A DNA stretch of 64,000 bases from Reticulitermes speratus (GCA_021186555.1 JAJKFL010000005.1:40451135-40515134); one strand, 5' to 3'; numbered from the stretch's first letter, positions 1 through 12,565 are shown. The notes: generated from the letters alone by a model not told the origin. Program-made: numbers and translations.

Positions 1-1215
1 CAAAACATTGACTCCGTTCCACATGGATGCAGCAGAAGCCCATATCACTTGTGTCTCGTATTTCAGGGGATGGAAATAAAGCATTATATATGCCTTGCGA
101 GAAAGATATTCACAGTTGTTATGAACTTTATGAAAACAAAAGCCCACGATAAACTTGAGATGCCCCTTAAACTTTAAGGAATGTGTACTCGGTTGAAGGT
201 GGAGCAGCTGATATAGCATTTTGTTATTGCATTTTTTTTAAACCTTCTAGCAGCATATGACGTATACAAAAACGACTAGTTAACAACAGACTACAGACCG
301 TGCAACTTTCGTCAACGAGGGTTACTACAATTTTTTCATTAAGTCAAAAATCTCACTTCTAGTCTCAAATAGTAACAAGTTAGGAAATATGCGCATAGCG
401 AAACAGTTTCGGCAAATTCAGTCTATTATTGCCTCTAGATTTTCAAATTGTGAGTGCTAGCTTTTGATGATCGTATACAAATAATGTAAAACTGAACATT
501 ACCACTGATAAATGCGGGTATTTTAACTCAAATTTCCACTTCTTACACAACAAGCACATAACGATTGGAATCATGCGAACTACTTGCGAAAATACATAAT
601 TAAATCAACAATGAAATCCCCACCGTAGTAATAAAGCATTAAATACACACGTAAATATTCACTGCTAACAGATACTTATCCAAACTGACGAAAAACAGGG
701 CTAATTGAATAAACTACCAACAGCAATGCTTCACTGCTCACTGTTGTTATATGCATTAAATTGTCATTACACAGCAGAACAGACTTCTTTAAATGCAGTC
801 ACGCAATTAGGACTTTTTTGATCTCTCGCTTTGGATTATGAGTTAATGTATGTCATTTTGATGTAACCTGAACGATTTCATAAGACCTCCAGATTAAATT
901 TCATGAAAATCCGTTTGGCGATTATCTAACCTATACATATAAGCAGTCGGATCGACAGCGCGGTTTTATGAGTAACTCCTCGTGAATTCCGTCACGCCTA
1001 AATGAATGTGTAAAAAACACGGCATTAGGAGAGCAGAGGCACAAAAGTGAGGAAAAAATGAAAATAAAGGCAACATACTGAAGTCGAGAATAAATGTCAC
1101 AGACTAACAGACAAAAACATGTAAACATACTGAATAAAAATATAAACAGCATTGACCTTCGGATTCCATAAAGTCAATAAATTTTTTCACCTAATAAGCG
1201 ACCATCAATCAAAAA
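1..1215. other. Unassigned AT-rich sequence
   Basis: No open frame longer than about 73 codons and no repeat family shared with the rest of the window were recognised. Intergenic or intronic DNA is the simplest reading. Confidence 0.5.
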
Positions 1216-1223
1216 ATCTAGAT

Positions 1224-1665
1224 CAGTGTTCTCCAATCTTGTATGCTCGCGGACCTCTTTTGGCTTCGAAAAATAACCACGGATCCTCACATCGTTGCTC
1301 AGATAAATAGAATATCCGGATGATAAATATCCAAAATTAAAAATTTACGTCTCAGAACCGATTTTAGATAGATAGCTACGAATACATACCAGTAGCATTT
1401 CGTAACAATGCATTGCATGATTTGACCTTAATGAAACTGACTGTCGCTCGTTTCGTGGGGTAAAGGAAGTTTCTTAATTAGATAACTAACGGTCATACGA
1501 AAGGAATACATCGCCAATTAAAGAAGTTCCGCGAGAAAAACATCATACCTTTAATTAAAAAGTAGGTGAACTTCAAGGTAGCCATTACAGAAACGTATCC
1601 ACGGATCGTCTGGGAACTGGTCGCGAATCCCTTGGGATCCGCGCTGCACACTTTGGGAACCACTG
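1224..1665. mobile_element. hAT-like non-autonomous element (MITE)
   Basis: The element starts CAGTGTTCTCCAATC and ends with the inverse of CAGTGGTTCCCAAAGTG, so its termini are imperfect inverted repeats of the CAGTG type common in hAT transposons. It is flanked on both sides by the identical 8-bp word ATCTAGAT (1216-1223 and 1666-1673), the target-duplication length of the hAT superfamily. It is 442 bp with no transposase frame, so it would have to be mobilised in trans. The CAGTG termini and the 8-bp duplication are seen directly; the superfamily call rests on them. Confidence 0.85.
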
Positions 1666-1769
1666 ATCTAGATGATACATGGTAGCTAAGGGTATTTTAA
1701 GCTGTAAGATGTCTTCGTTGGACACCTAGTTTAGATTGCAACAAAGTCCGAATTTCCAGGAATAGATCA

Positions 1770-1972
1770 CTGTTAGTAGTCCGGGTTCGATACCAGGCTA
1801 GTCCATATTAGTTCTGTGGTGGTCAGAGTACTTTAGGACAGGTTTCTTTCACGAGAGCTTCGGTTAATCACTGTCACTACCATTCCACGAAAGCTCCATA
1901 ATATATTACACATCCACCACTGACGCTATATAATTTTGGAACTGATATCATCATTAAATAAACTATTCCTCT
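1770..1972 (+). mobile_element. SINE-D copy 1, tRNA-derived, degraded
   Basis: A tRNA B-box-like segment (GGTTCGATACC) near 1784 is followed by a body shared with 7325-7545: a GGACAGGTTTCTTTC region, a GTCACTACCATTCC region and the ending GCTATATAATTTTGGAACTG. The A-box half is not recognisable, so the copy is 5'-degraded or truncated. Confidence 0.6.
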
Positions 1973-2005
1973 GCCCCTCTCCCTCTCCCACACACACACA
2001 CACAT
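1973..2005. repeat. CT/CA simple repeat after SINE-D
   Basis: A CCCTCT-rich stretch runs into (CA)n directly downstream of the SINE-D body, plausibly grown from its tail. Confidence 0.8.
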
Positions 2006-2260
2006 TATTCGTAAGAATGTGCCCTGCCTTCATGATACAGCAAATTGTTTCAAAGTCACAGAGAAACGGGGAAATACGTGCCTAAGACGGAAATACGGGT
2101 AGTAAGAAACCGTAATAAACAACGGGACAGGGCGGTGATTATATGTGTGTTCCAATATTGTATTTCGTTCGTAATTACAGGCCCTAGTCACAATAGTCGG
2201 GGATTGTACACTCACAGGCCTATGAAACTGTTAAGTTCGCTGATCTGTTGGTGGTAGCTG

Positions 2261-2376
2261 GTGCTTGGTGCTGGTAGTTGAAAGTGAAGCTATAAAATGG
2301 TGCTGGTGCTGGTAGTGAACGTGAAGCTATAAAATGGTGCTTGGGTGCCTGGTAGTTGAAACGTGAAGATATAAAC
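2261..2376. repeat. Three-copy tandem repeat, 37-40 bp unit
   Basis: Three imperfect units start GTGCT and end GTGAAGCTATAAAATG or a close variant (2261-2299, 2300-2336, 2337-2376). Each contains TGGTAGTTGAA or a one-base variant. No coding frame is implied. Confidence 0.85.
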
Positions 2377-2440
2377 ATTACAACACCAACCGATAATATT
2401 TACTGTTATTTTAAGGGCGAGACATTTCGTTGTGATGCAA

Positions 2441-2873
2441 GAGTAAACAAATAAACAGATGGACTGTCAATTTCGGCTATATTTTCAGACAGCATCTTTT
2501 ACTGTCCAAAACGTGACATTCATCAAGCAGGAGCGTCGACCTAAAGTCTTTTATCATATTACAAGAGCTGCACCAAAACTTCGGGTTTTTAATACATTAT
2601 GTTAACGCATAACTAATTGTTTTAACTTTTCACTGAGCTTCAGCCAGTATAGAAAACAAACCTATATGAATATCTGTAAGACTGACATACAAGTTTTCTT
2701 TCAATCTGCATCGTTTTGTGTAAAAAAGACTCGTTTTATCTTGTATTTTTGTGCCTGTTACTGATGATGACGGCTTTATAAAAAGCAGAAACATGTAACA
2801 CATTTTGGACAATAAAATATATTGTCTGAAAATACAGTCGTAATAGACGTTTCATGTATTTGTCTGTTTACTG
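2441..2873. mobile_element. Foldback element with hammerhead-like core
   Basis: The left arm (about 2441-2525, with ATTTTCAGACAGCATCTTTT) is the imperfect inverse complement of the right arm (about 2790-2873, with AATATATTGTCTGAAAAT). The arms enclose about 265 bp of unpaired sequence. Just inside the right arm, CTGATGA (2761) is followed by a short hairpin (GCTTT/AAAGC) and GAAAC (2788), the same order of motifs as in the foldbacks at 18 and 48 kb. No transposase is present and no clear target duplication was seen. Confidence 0.65.
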
Positions 2874-2876
2874 ATA

Positions 2877-4930
2877 CTGCAGAAGGACGCTTGACTCTGG
2901 AAACACAAAAACACAAAATGCCAATGAACCGGGCTATCAGTCAGGAGTGAAGAACGGCAAGGGAACAACGCAACCATAAAATCATATTTGATGGGATAGA
3001 TCGACTTTTGACGATTCTTCTATGAAGCGCATTATTACATTGATGGTAAATGAAATGTAATCTTACAGATATGACAATTATTTCAAACTGTAATACTGAA
3101 TCACTGTTGAATATGATGCAACAGAAGCAGTGTGAAAATATATCATTACTGGAGTGTTCGTACTGGAATTATCTCCCTCTCCAACCCTTAAATCATTCAC
3201 TGTTATTACTTCAAACGTCCATTCATATATGATAATAACGATTACGATCATCACATACTCTCTACATCTCATCGCCATCACACTTAAGCGATTCCTATGA
3301 TTAAATCGCTTTACATAATAGAATACCATATTGAAAACACCAGGTTTTAACATCATGCAGCTGAACTTAATGTGGAGGCCGAACATTTCCTCCAACATTC
3401 TGTCAATTAACAAATGCTAAAATAAAAGAAAAATTAAGCAAAAATTTTTGAATTAGATATTGTAATACTGGTTTACCAAGACACAGTCTATTTGTTGTTT
3501 TCTAAAAGAAAACTGGCGAATTGAATTAAATAAATAAATAATATCATAACTATTAACAGTTCTTTCTCCCATTCAACCGTACTCTATGCCCAGTAACAAA
3601 GCAAAAGAGTACATGACACTTAACGAAAAAGACAGTTCTGATGGTAGCGAAAAGAAATCCAATTCCGTCCCCAATAGATGTAAGAGTGTGGGGAGGGAGT
3701 TCTAAAAAACAGACAAGAGACAGTACAAACACTCATTACCGTTATCATTATTATTATTATATATCATAAGGCCTACCGAAAAATAAAGTAAAACCACAGG
3801 GGGGGGGGGAACAGAGAATAGGGGGTAATAGATGTGGCAAGAATAAGGTAAGAAGAATGGAGGAAGGGAATCGATAAAAACGCCGCAGGGAGGTGTACCA
3901 TTTAGATCATATAGAACAGCAAGTCCTTATGATGGGGGGGAAAAAAAAATCGCAAGGGAGGGGGTGAACGAGCAATGGAGCCGGAAACAGGGATGAAATT
4001 TAAAAGAGATGGAGGAACCTGAAGGCGTACCGACTTCCAATTATATCTTTCTACAGAAATGAGCACGGTAATTTCACAGATAATGATTATTCGCACCAAG
4101 TGGTTCAGAACCCTCTGAGCTTAGGCTGTAAGTTGTGTATACAATGTTAATTGTTTCGCGCTCCTTTATGAAGACAGCATTTCACACTTTAACTCCTACA
4201 CATAAGACTCTCGTGAAGGCTTTGTTCTACTCTGAATGCTTCAATGAAACAAAAAAATATTTCCTGCCATACTTTGGCAGTTTCCAATAGGTGTTTGTTG
4301 TCAGTGGCAGTGACAATTCCGCTTAACCCTTACCACGCCTTACCCCCAATGTGTGTCTAGCATTACAATATTGTACTGCTAGAAACGTATACCAATTCTT
4401 CACGAAGGTAAGTAAATAAATGCAAATTATTATCAGTTACTTTAAGTTTTAGTTTATAATGACACTGAAGTTGAACGTTTCTTATTGAAAATTGAAAATG
4501 CACGGTAAATACAACGTTAAGTTTCTTATCCTTATTCTTACGTGTGATCGATACGCCTTGTAATGCAGCTGATTCAACCTCCCGAAAGGTTTCTCATTCC
4601 ATCACAACAAAATGTTTTCTATTAGTAAATTTTCATTTTGCACCAATTTTTTCTCCTGTCAGATGCATAACGCCGATTCTTCAGTTGTTATGGATTCTCT
4701 GATCGATATACTTCTTCACCACAACAAATGTTTTAGTGGATGCCAACCACAATAACTTTCCACCTTTATAACCATCTTTAAACTTATTTCTCAAATTTCC
4801 TGTGATCTGTACAGTTGCCACCAAATTTAGCTGCAATTCGTCCTTATATTCGTTAGTTTGATACAAAGTTTCACTGCGTGGAAACGAGATACACAGGGTG
4901 TATCATATAGGTTCTGAGATTAGGCAGTAA
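2877..4930. other. Unassigned, with simple repeats
   Basis: Contains an ATT run at about 3746-3763 and a G run at about 3799-3809. No coding frame beyond about 111 codons and no similarity to known proteins were recognised. Confidence 0.5.
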
Positions 4931-4933
4931 TCG

Positions 4934-4985
4934 TGATTTCAGGCTTCCGCCGCGATGTTGATGAACTTCTGCCGCATCCAGTACG
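4934..4985 (+). repeat. Fragment of the CGCCGCG foldback family
   Basis: TTTCAGGCTTCCGCCGCGAT followed by GTTGATGA matches the outer end of the foldback at 54.6 kb. Only this terminal stretch is present. Confidence 0.55.
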
Positions 4986-5860
4986 TGTGGACACAGCAGC
5001 GAGTTGCAGGTAATTGTTCACACGGTGACCGGCCACCACGCAGTGCCTCGTTAAATTTGATTTCCTTAGTTCGGCATATAAACTGAATTCTTAGGAGCAA
5101 AAACCGACTGACAAATCTACATAATACCATATTGAAGTAAGAAAGAAATAACAATGGAAGAAAAAATAAAGAGAGGAAAAAAGAAGTGAAGGAAATATAT
5201 TAGCTTCCCATAATTCGTGTTTATAAATAGCTCATTTTTGAGGGGGGAAGAATCGGATATGCACCTCGCGATACGAAAGCAGTTCTAGTGACCACTTAAT
5301 TAATTGGGATGTGCTTACAAATCGTCAAAACAGTTTTTGAAAGAAGGAATAATTCCGCGAAAAGAGGGATTTCGAAGGAAATTACTATCACATTTGAAGA
5401 CAGCATCCGTGCATTTGCCTGAAGGGACCAAGACGGAATAGTGCAAGTCTGAGTCAGAACAGCTGACATTAGACTGAGAATTTGAACCTTATAACCAAGA
5501 GATTACTTGGTAAAGTGAACTAATACCAATATTTCAATAAGCTCGGTTTATGGATACTGCAAAGTGACTCCGCTATGTGCGGACCGCAGTGGACACTTCA
5601 AAGCACACACAGAAATAAATACAGCCTACACGTCACCTATGTTACACAGCACGAAAGTAAAGTGACAGAACACGGACTGGACATCAATACAGTATTGTTA
5701 CATGGCCCCTCACACCCGTCTACTGGTAAACCACACTAAAGGGGTTGATATTTGTACATACCAAACAGCGTGGGATGAATTTTGTAGCAATTTTACAAGC
5801 GAAATAAGAACGACGCGAACAACAAACTAACAAATTAAACATGACACGATTCGCACTTGT
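4986..5860. other. Unassigned sequence
   Basis: No gene, tandem repeat or recognisable transposon fragment was seen in this interval. Confidence 0.45.
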
Positions 5861-5864
5861 AAAA

Positions 5865-6200
5865 ATGCATTCTGCTCATTCATTCCGTAATCTATCTTAC
5901 AGCAGCTCCATAGCTTTTCATAAGCGGGTTCTCCACAAACGTCTTCATTTCTCACACGATCGGTCCAAATGATCTTCTGCTTCCTTCTCCAGCACCATAT
6001 TTCAAAGCTTTCCCTGTATTTCTGATCTACTTTCCGAAGCGTCCAAGTCTCAGCGCCATACAAGACTACGCTCCAAATGTAGCACTTTACTAGTTTCTTC
6101 CTTAAATTTAAGTCCAATTTGCTGGTGAAAAGAGTCTTCTTCTTGTTGAATGCTGCTTTTTCCATGGCAATCCTTAATTTAATTTCTATACGCATTCTAT
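5865..6200 (-). pseudogene. RTE-type LINE tail, reverse transcriptase C-terminus, internally deleted
   Basis: The minus-strand frame contains KCYIWSVVLYGAETWTLRK and WTDRVRNED, the conserved end of the reverse transcriptase of RTE-like non-LTR retrotransposons, which copy their RNA into the genome at nicked DNA. About 120 residues of the C-terminal part remain. After NED the frame jumps directly to a degraded match of the element's last codons and its 3' end, GGAATGAATGA. The block that normally lies between, which the 14.1 kb copy retains, is missing. The polymerase catalytic domain and endonuclease are absent (5' truncation), so it is a dead copy. It is the same family as 10237-10370 and 14140-14381. 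The plus-strand frame overlapping it has no independent support. Confidence 0.85.
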
Positions 6201-6231
6201 TCGCCAAGAAAAATGCCAAACGGAGTTCCAA

Positions 6232-7320
6232 GCGGAAAGCGTCCGCTTTGTGGGGTGTCCTGATGTGTCCGTGTCCGTCGGCTGCTTGTTATACCGGAGA
6301 GTTTCAGTTACTTAGTCACCTAAATCACATGCAGTCCAACTATCGTGGGTTTAGAAGTGAAAAGAACTGGTGTAGTTTGGTGGTATAACACTACACAACT
6401 GTGCTGCGCGCTGCCCCCGCGCGAAGATACCAACAGGAACAGTGTTGCCTTCCGAGACGAAAACGCTGGTTGGTAAGAGGGACGAAAACGGAGAGAGAAA
6501 AATTGAAACGGCAACACGTTTCTACAGAAAAACATTGCTATTCGTCAAGTTCCGTCACGTGTCGTTTGAAATGCGGAGAAAAGCTCGACTGATCACACTA
6601 GGTCGTGGGTGACTCTTCATATTCCGTGTATTCAGCCAGTCCTCTATCACTCTGTCCTTTATGTTTTCAGGCGCATTCATATCGCCATGTCTGTCATTCC
6701 GTCCTCGGTCTGTCCGTCCACATAGAGCAACTAGGCTCCCACTGGTCGGGTTTTCATGAAATTTTATGTGAATGGTTTTTGAAAGTCTGCCGAGAAAGTT
6801 TAAGTTTGATTAAAATCATACAAGAATAACGGGTACTTTACATCAACACCTATGTACATTTATGACATCTGGCTCAATTCTTCTTTGAATCAAAACTGTT
6901 TGAAACAAAAGTTGCAGAGAAATCAAAATACACATTTTATGTCCAACAACTTTTTTTCTTCCGAAAATCGTGCCGTTTATGAGATTATGTGGAAAGATGT
7001 GGCAGAGCCAGACCGCACACACAGATGACAAAATAATACGGCGCATGCGCTTTGCGCGCTCTATAACTACGGCTACAGACACTCGGAAAATGTAATACTT
7101 ATTGGTTTTCCACGGCAACAATGGTTACGCGAGGCGCCTCAGTGTTACTTTTATACGTCCGTTGCCTGTCTTGTTTATGTAACACTCTGCGGTACGTACA
7201 GTTTGACATACGATATGTCAACACGTCAAATTCGGTCGTACCTTTTGCTTAATTTCATAACTACGTCCCGATATTACAGAGGACTGAACTGTGAACTTCT
7301 GAAGGTCAGGTAGAAACCAG
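6232..7320. other. Unassigned sequence
   Basis: Short frames exist on both strands near 6320-6590 but resemble nothing known. A GTGTTGCC near 6440 and a GGCAACAC near 6510 form a weak inverted pair. Confidence 0.4.
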
Positions 7321-7324
7321 CAGC

Positions 7325-7545
7325 TTGTTCAGGCGGCGAGTCGCCCGCCAATCATCGACGGAAGACCGGTTCAATTCCTGGCCCAGCCCATGAGAGATTT
7401 GTGGTGGATACAGTGGCACTAGGACAGGTTATTCTCTGAGTACTTCGGTCTCCCCCGTCACTATCATTCCGCCAATGCTGCATGTTCATTCACTCGTCTA
7501 TCACCAAAGCTATATAATTTTAGAAACTACTTGAATCATCAAGAA
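7325..7545 (+). mobile_element. SINE-D copy 2, tRNA-derived
   Basis: Contains a B-box-like CCGGTTCAATTCCTGG and the same body and 3' end as 1770-1972: GTGGTGGATACAGTGGCACT, GTCACTATCATTCCGCC and GCTATATAATTTTAGAAACT. The A-box half is only weakly preserved. Confidence 0.65.
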
Positions 7546-8970
7546 ACACTATAAAAATTTAAGCCAAACTAGGCCTTACTTTTAGAAACACGTGTCTGAA
7601 CAAACGACAAAACAATATGGTCCATTTACACTTTAAATCCTGGGCTGTCGGACTCAGATCGAAAGAAGTTATCAGCCCTCGCAGGGCCGTGTGTGATGGG
7701 TTTGTTTTTAATGCTTTGCCGACTCATATAGACCTAACTCAGGGATGCAAACATTTTCTATTAACCTATGAGCCGTCTCAAAATTCCATACTCCAAAAAG
7801 ATGACACGAACAAGTTCCATACCGAGGATCCACAAATATGAGGGGCCACGCTAAAAAATTTAGTCGCCATAGCGACCTGGCGCCCGGGATTTGTGCACCC
7901 CTAACCCGATCTTTTCATATATTCAGTGACATAATCACTTCATATATTAATGAACCCACAGTTTTTTACTACACGTAAGCTAAGTCAATCAAATCGAACA
8001 CTCTAAAATTAAATAATTCAATTAATTTAGTCAACAGATAAATAACCTATTTAACGCTTTCACTCAATCGTTTTCTCGTTACACATGTGTATAAAACAAG
8101 CGATCCATTCATTCTATAATTTATTTAATCATTCTCGTATTCATGCAGCTATTCATTGATTTTGGCAAAATATATGTTACACATAGCTGTTCATTACTTT
8201 ACAGTAATTTCAATCATTCAATCAACCTGTATTTTCAAACACTATGCAGATAGTCCTCGCGCGCGTTGTTTCTCCATTAAACAATTTGCAAAATCACACA
8301 CTACCAACTGAGCCCCACAGCTAAACTGAAGGCGGCACGAAGGCATTTAGCAGAGCGGTATCCGGATGTCACAAAATGGAGACTCATCACTCACCCGTTA
8401 CGTAACAAACTGACCGAATATCACTCAAATGAAAGTCAAGAGCGTTCACCACTCGAGTAACTTGACAGGTACCACTCGAAAAAAGGCGCGCCTACTAAGG
8501 GTTGTTATAATGTAATTTACTTGATGTACTGTGTCCATTATCATGTCGGGAAGTTCAACTGCGAAATGTTCAAACCAGTGTTGGAAGAAATTAACACTTT
8601 TAAGTAATGAAAAATTTACATAATTACTGTAGACTGTTTACTGCCGGTGCGTCATGTTCAAACGGCTTCTGAAGACAAGGACAAATGCGAAAATAATAAT
8701 GTACGTTTGTAAGACAGGAAGGAATATACGGGTGGAAATAGTTTAAAAATACATAAAGTTCCTGTTCACAAAATGGTATTTCGGTAAACTAATCAAGACT
8801 GAAGAGATTGGCAAGATATGTAGCACGCAGGGGGACATGTAAAATGCGTAATATATGTCTCAGCGGAAATTCTAAGTGACGACATAACTTGCGAGAATAA
8901 GTGCACATGTGAGGGAAATGTTACAATAACTCCTGAAGAAGTAGGGTGTTCTGTAATGTTACGGTTCTTT
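7546..8970. other. Unassigned AT-rich sequence
   Basis: No gene or repeat family was recognised. The frame at 7617-7841 has no recognisable domain. Confidence 0.45.
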
Positions 8971-9024
8971 GAAGGCCTGGGTGATTGAAGGACTGAGTGA
9001 TTGAAGGCCTGGGTGATTGAAGGA
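8971..9024. repeat. 16-bp tandem repeat, about 3.4 copies
   Basis: The unit GAAGGCCTGGGTGATT repeats three times with two substitutions in the middle copy, followed by a partial unit. Confidence 0.9.
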
Positions 9025-9215
9025 GAAGGCTATTGGAAAATCTGGAGACATTCCGGAGTATGTATTTTAATGCTGCTTTATTGGCCTGGACACAGATGAT
9101 GAAGTATATTCCTTAACGAAGTTGTCAACTGCTAAGATTACAGGTACGGCGTTGAGGTGAATAAAACATGGATTAAAGGTAAAACATTGATAAGAGCAAA
9201 CCGACGTATTCGGAG

Positions 9216-9330
9216 GAAGGCCCCTCCCAGTGCCACTGTCCACCACAAATCTCACATGGACTGGCCTGGGGTCGAATCCTCTTCTATGCGGTGAGAGGCC
9301 AGCGACTAAACGTTGGACTGGACAACAAAT
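9216..9330 (-). mobile_element. SINE-D copy 3, head portion
   Basis: Read on the minus strand it gives a tRNA-like head with B-box GATTCGACCCC, then TGAGATTTGTGGTGGACAGT and GGCACTGGGAGG, matching 7325-7420. The rest of the body is absent. Confidence 0.6.
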
Positions 9331-10236
9331 TCAGCCTGAACTCTTCCTTGTGGTACTCACAGTTTATGGTATTACATGTCATTAACTGTAAATGTAAAAA
9401 TATTTAGTGATACAAAGTAATGAACAATGCTATCCTAGCGCTTTTCCAAAACTTCTGTTATTCATTTAAAACAGCAGATAAAGTTTACGCGCTTGTTTCA
9501 GTGCCACTACATAAGACACAAACCTGTTGTTTACCACAGACTATTGCAAGGCTTTACCCTATGAATATGGCACTTGTTCAATAAATCCCAAAACAATCAG
9601 TTTGGGCAGATTACAGAACATTTAAATCGGCAGGCGTGACAACCCATTTATTTGTACAGGCCTACCTTCTAAATGGAAGTAGGCTTCAGTCGTAAGAATC
9701 ATAACGGATGCACAGAACCGAAAATTTATATCTGCATTTAAGCGACGGCCGACAACGGCAGCCTGTCCCAGACATTCGTATTAAAATGCCATACTCTGGG
9801 AATTATATTTCGAACTCCGCGAATGCTGTTTATTTCGTACTTGGGATTCACTTTTTCCTCTGACCAGAAAGAAATATAACTTATGAGGCACTGCATGTCC
9901 CTTCTCACCTTAACGTGAAAGAAAGATATTAGAGAAAATGTTCGGGAGTGAAATATGTCCATGTTTATCTCTGCGTCTGTCTTGAATTTATATAAGCATC
10001 CCATGTCTTTCTCTTTCTGTCTGAACCTATCCCCAAATACAAAGCACAGCAAATCCAAACACCACCACAGAGAAGTTGCTAACAACGGTGTGTCCAATGG
10101 TGGTTACAGGGTACAAGGAGGCTAAGCTTTAATTGCGTGCTGAGCAGCAAACAACATTATATACCATCTCACTCTTGTTGCTACAGTTAGCCGTATTTAG
10201 GTCTGGAGCATTCGAACCTTCGTAACACAGTGACAT
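9331..10236. other. Unassigned sequence
   Basis: A 119-codon minus-strand frame (9738-10097) shows no recognisable domain. No repeat family was identified. Confidence 0.4.
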
Positions 10237-10370
10237 ATTCATTCATTCATTCATTCTGTAGTCTGTCTTACGACAGGTCCGTATCCTCTTCCAAAGCGAG
10301 TTCTCCACAGGGTGCGACCTAGTGTTTCCTCATTCAATTTCCATTATCTTCTCTCTTCCACAGTGACATT
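10237..10370 (-). mobile_element. RTE-type LINE, 3' end fragment
   Basis: On the minus strand it reads GGACCTGTCGTAAGACAGAC then TACAGAATGAATG, the same 3' end as 14.3 kb, with an (ATTC)n tail at 10237-10255. It is 5'-truncated to about 130 bp and non-coding. Confidence 0.8.
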
Positions 10371-10920
10371 AAAAAATCTTACATTTTGTCGACCTACTAA
10401 CTGAAGCACCGGTTCTTAAAGCGAAATTTCTTTAAACGCCACTGACGTAAACTTCAACAGAGAAAAGGTGTGATATAACACATCTCCTGAAGACTGCCCT
10501 TGTGCGTGCATATTTTGTACACGACGCACATAAGGATCTGACCCACACCTTGGTAACAAATAAAAATACTCACCCTCACTTACAAATGGGCCAACGTCGC
10601 TGCGTATAACACAGGGAACGTATAAAGAAAAGTGAAAATACTGGCAAAAGGTTACGAAGAACAGAAATGGGACGGAGGAGGGAAGACGAGGCTTGAATTG
10701 AGACACCTGACAATTGGTCAGCGGTAACGGAAGATTCGGTACTTCCTGAATATCGTGTCTATGTAATGATACTACCTGTTTCATAAAAAAGGCAAAGAAT
10801 GATTTTAAAGCACATAAAGTAGTAAAAACTATATAACTCTGAGAAAATATATGGTGATACTTCTGTCAGGTTTCAGAAATGCAGCATGACAACAGGAAGG
10901 CCCTAGTCCGTGTACTTCAC
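10371..10920. other. Unassigned sequence
   Basis: A 122-codon minus-strand frame (10416-10784) has no recognisable domain and no repeat match in the window. Confidence 0.35.
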
Positions 10921-11143
10921 ACAACATACATACATACATACATACATCATACATATATGCATACATACATACATACGTACCTACATATATACACTACATA
11001 ATAAATAAATAAAGAAAATGCATACATACATACATACATACACATACAGATACATACATACTACATTACATACGTAAATTATATTGCATACATACACATA
11101 CATACATACATACATACATGCATACACACACACAAACACACAC
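10921..11143. repeat. Compound (TACA)n / (CA)n microsatellite
   Basis: CATA/TACA units with interruptions extend for about 220 bp and end in (CA)n at 11124-11143. The frame reading YIHTYIH through it is an artefact of the repeat. Confidence 0.95.
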
Positions 11144-12096
11144 GGGCGTTATTTAGAGAAAGGTAGACGAGAAAATAACTCCCGGAGTCTATATTCCGGA
11201 GGTGCCCGGTTCGAACGTGCACGGTGCATTCTTCTCTTGATCGCCTCTAGTCTCCTCAATCACAAGTCTGCAGAACACCTCAAACAGTCTCCATCATCTT
11301 CCACTTCACCATGCCCATACATTCCACACCTTTGTCTGCACACCACCCATAATGACCTTGCCTTTACTTAGGACGCTGTGTAACGTACACAGTGGCAACT
11401 TGCAGGTGACACACATTTACCACTTTGTTAACTGCCAGATAATCAGAGCCGACCGTGCCTCTGAATTGAGGCTTACGTCAGTGTCACTCGGACAATACAA
11501 GCACATGTTGGTAGAGGCCACGACCAATGCATCCACCAATGCTTTGCATTTAGTATTGAAGCGCCAAACGTAAATAACCCCAGTACATAACACATCGTTA
11601 AATAACATTCTCAAAATCGGCTCAATTTCTGTTTTATCGGAGTTCATCTGAGAATATAATGTGCGCTGAAGTGATCAGAAAATTCCAAAATCGTGTTGTA
11701 AATTGCAGGCCTACGAAGTACACGTACCATAAACTGGTTAAACTCAGGCTTGTGTCTAATGGTGGGTTTTCGTATTAGAGGTATTGAACCTCCGTGTTTA
11801 ATTACCGGAGACAGTTTTTATTACTTGAAACTCTTCACTTGTCACCGCTGCACTCACCTAATGCACTCCCCATCGCACTTTCCTTTCTGTGACTGTTTAG
11901 TCAGGTTTCGTGGGATCCTTTAATTAACGGGCGTTCTCCCGCCACGAACGCCTACAAAATGTTACAGTTTGGCATGTGTTGCCCTAATCTCGACGCACAC
12001 ATCTGGGTTTTGAAACTACTACTAACGTTTTCAAACAATTATGGGAAACTGATAGCAACATCTGGAATAGTCCAATTCACTCTGAACCCAAAAGCA
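11144..12096. other. Unassigned sequence
   Basis: No gene or dispersed repeat recognised. Opposite-strand frames around 11350-11650 overlap each other and lack domain signals. Confidence 0.4.
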
Positions 12097-12205
12097 TTTA
12101 TTATTATTATTATTTATTATTATTATAGTAATTTAATACTGTGGATTTATTGTTGCTCACACTACTACTATACTATTACTACTACTGTTACGGTTACTAT
12201 TACTT
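12097..12205. repeat. (ATT)n and TAC-rich microsatellites
   Basis: An (ATT)n run at about 12097-12127 is followed by a looser CTA/TAC-rich stretch to 12205. Confidence 0.85.
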
Positions 12206-12267
12206 AAGCAAGGCAAGGTAAACATAAATTTGTTCCTACGCCTATGCACCTTCTAGGTATAAAAAGT

Positions 12268-12325
12268 ACATATGTATGTGTATGTATGTATATATGTATG
12301 TGTTGTGTATGTGTGTGTGTGTGTT
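12268..12325. repeat. (TATG)n / (GT)n microsatellite
   Basis: ATGT and GT units form a compound microsatellite, directly before a SINE-B-like fragment. Confidence 0.9.
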
Positions 12326-12330
12326 TTGCA

Positions 12331-12365
12331 GTCTTAACCTCGGCGCTAAATGGCGGTGAATGACA
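12331..12365 (-). repeat. SINE-B fragment
   Basis: GTCTTAACCTCGGCGCTAAA then TGGCGGTGAATGAC matches the minus-strand SINE-B body (compare 48.86 kb). The match breaks off abruptly. Confidence 0.45.
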
Positions 12366-12565
12366 ATTTCCCTTCCTCCCGACCTCTCCGCTTTAGACCG
12401 GGGGTCACCTTACAACTGGTTAGAAGGCAAACTGAGCCCGAAAGTGGCATGTAGGACGAGACGAAAGTTTTCTCCGGTAATGAAACCCCGAGTGTTCAAT
12501 GTATTACAGAGTGTGCTATCCTGGGCAATAGTGTTACTGCTTTTGTCTGTTAAAAGTATAGTTGT

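Noticed and set aside
6119..6388. 89-codon plus-strand frame as a gene
   Set aside because: It is partly antisense to the RTE reverse-transcriptase remnant, whose minus-strand frame has clear family motifs.
8270..8480. tRNA-like words CTACCAACTGAGC near 8300
   Set aside because: Only an A-box-like word is present, with no B-box or stems.
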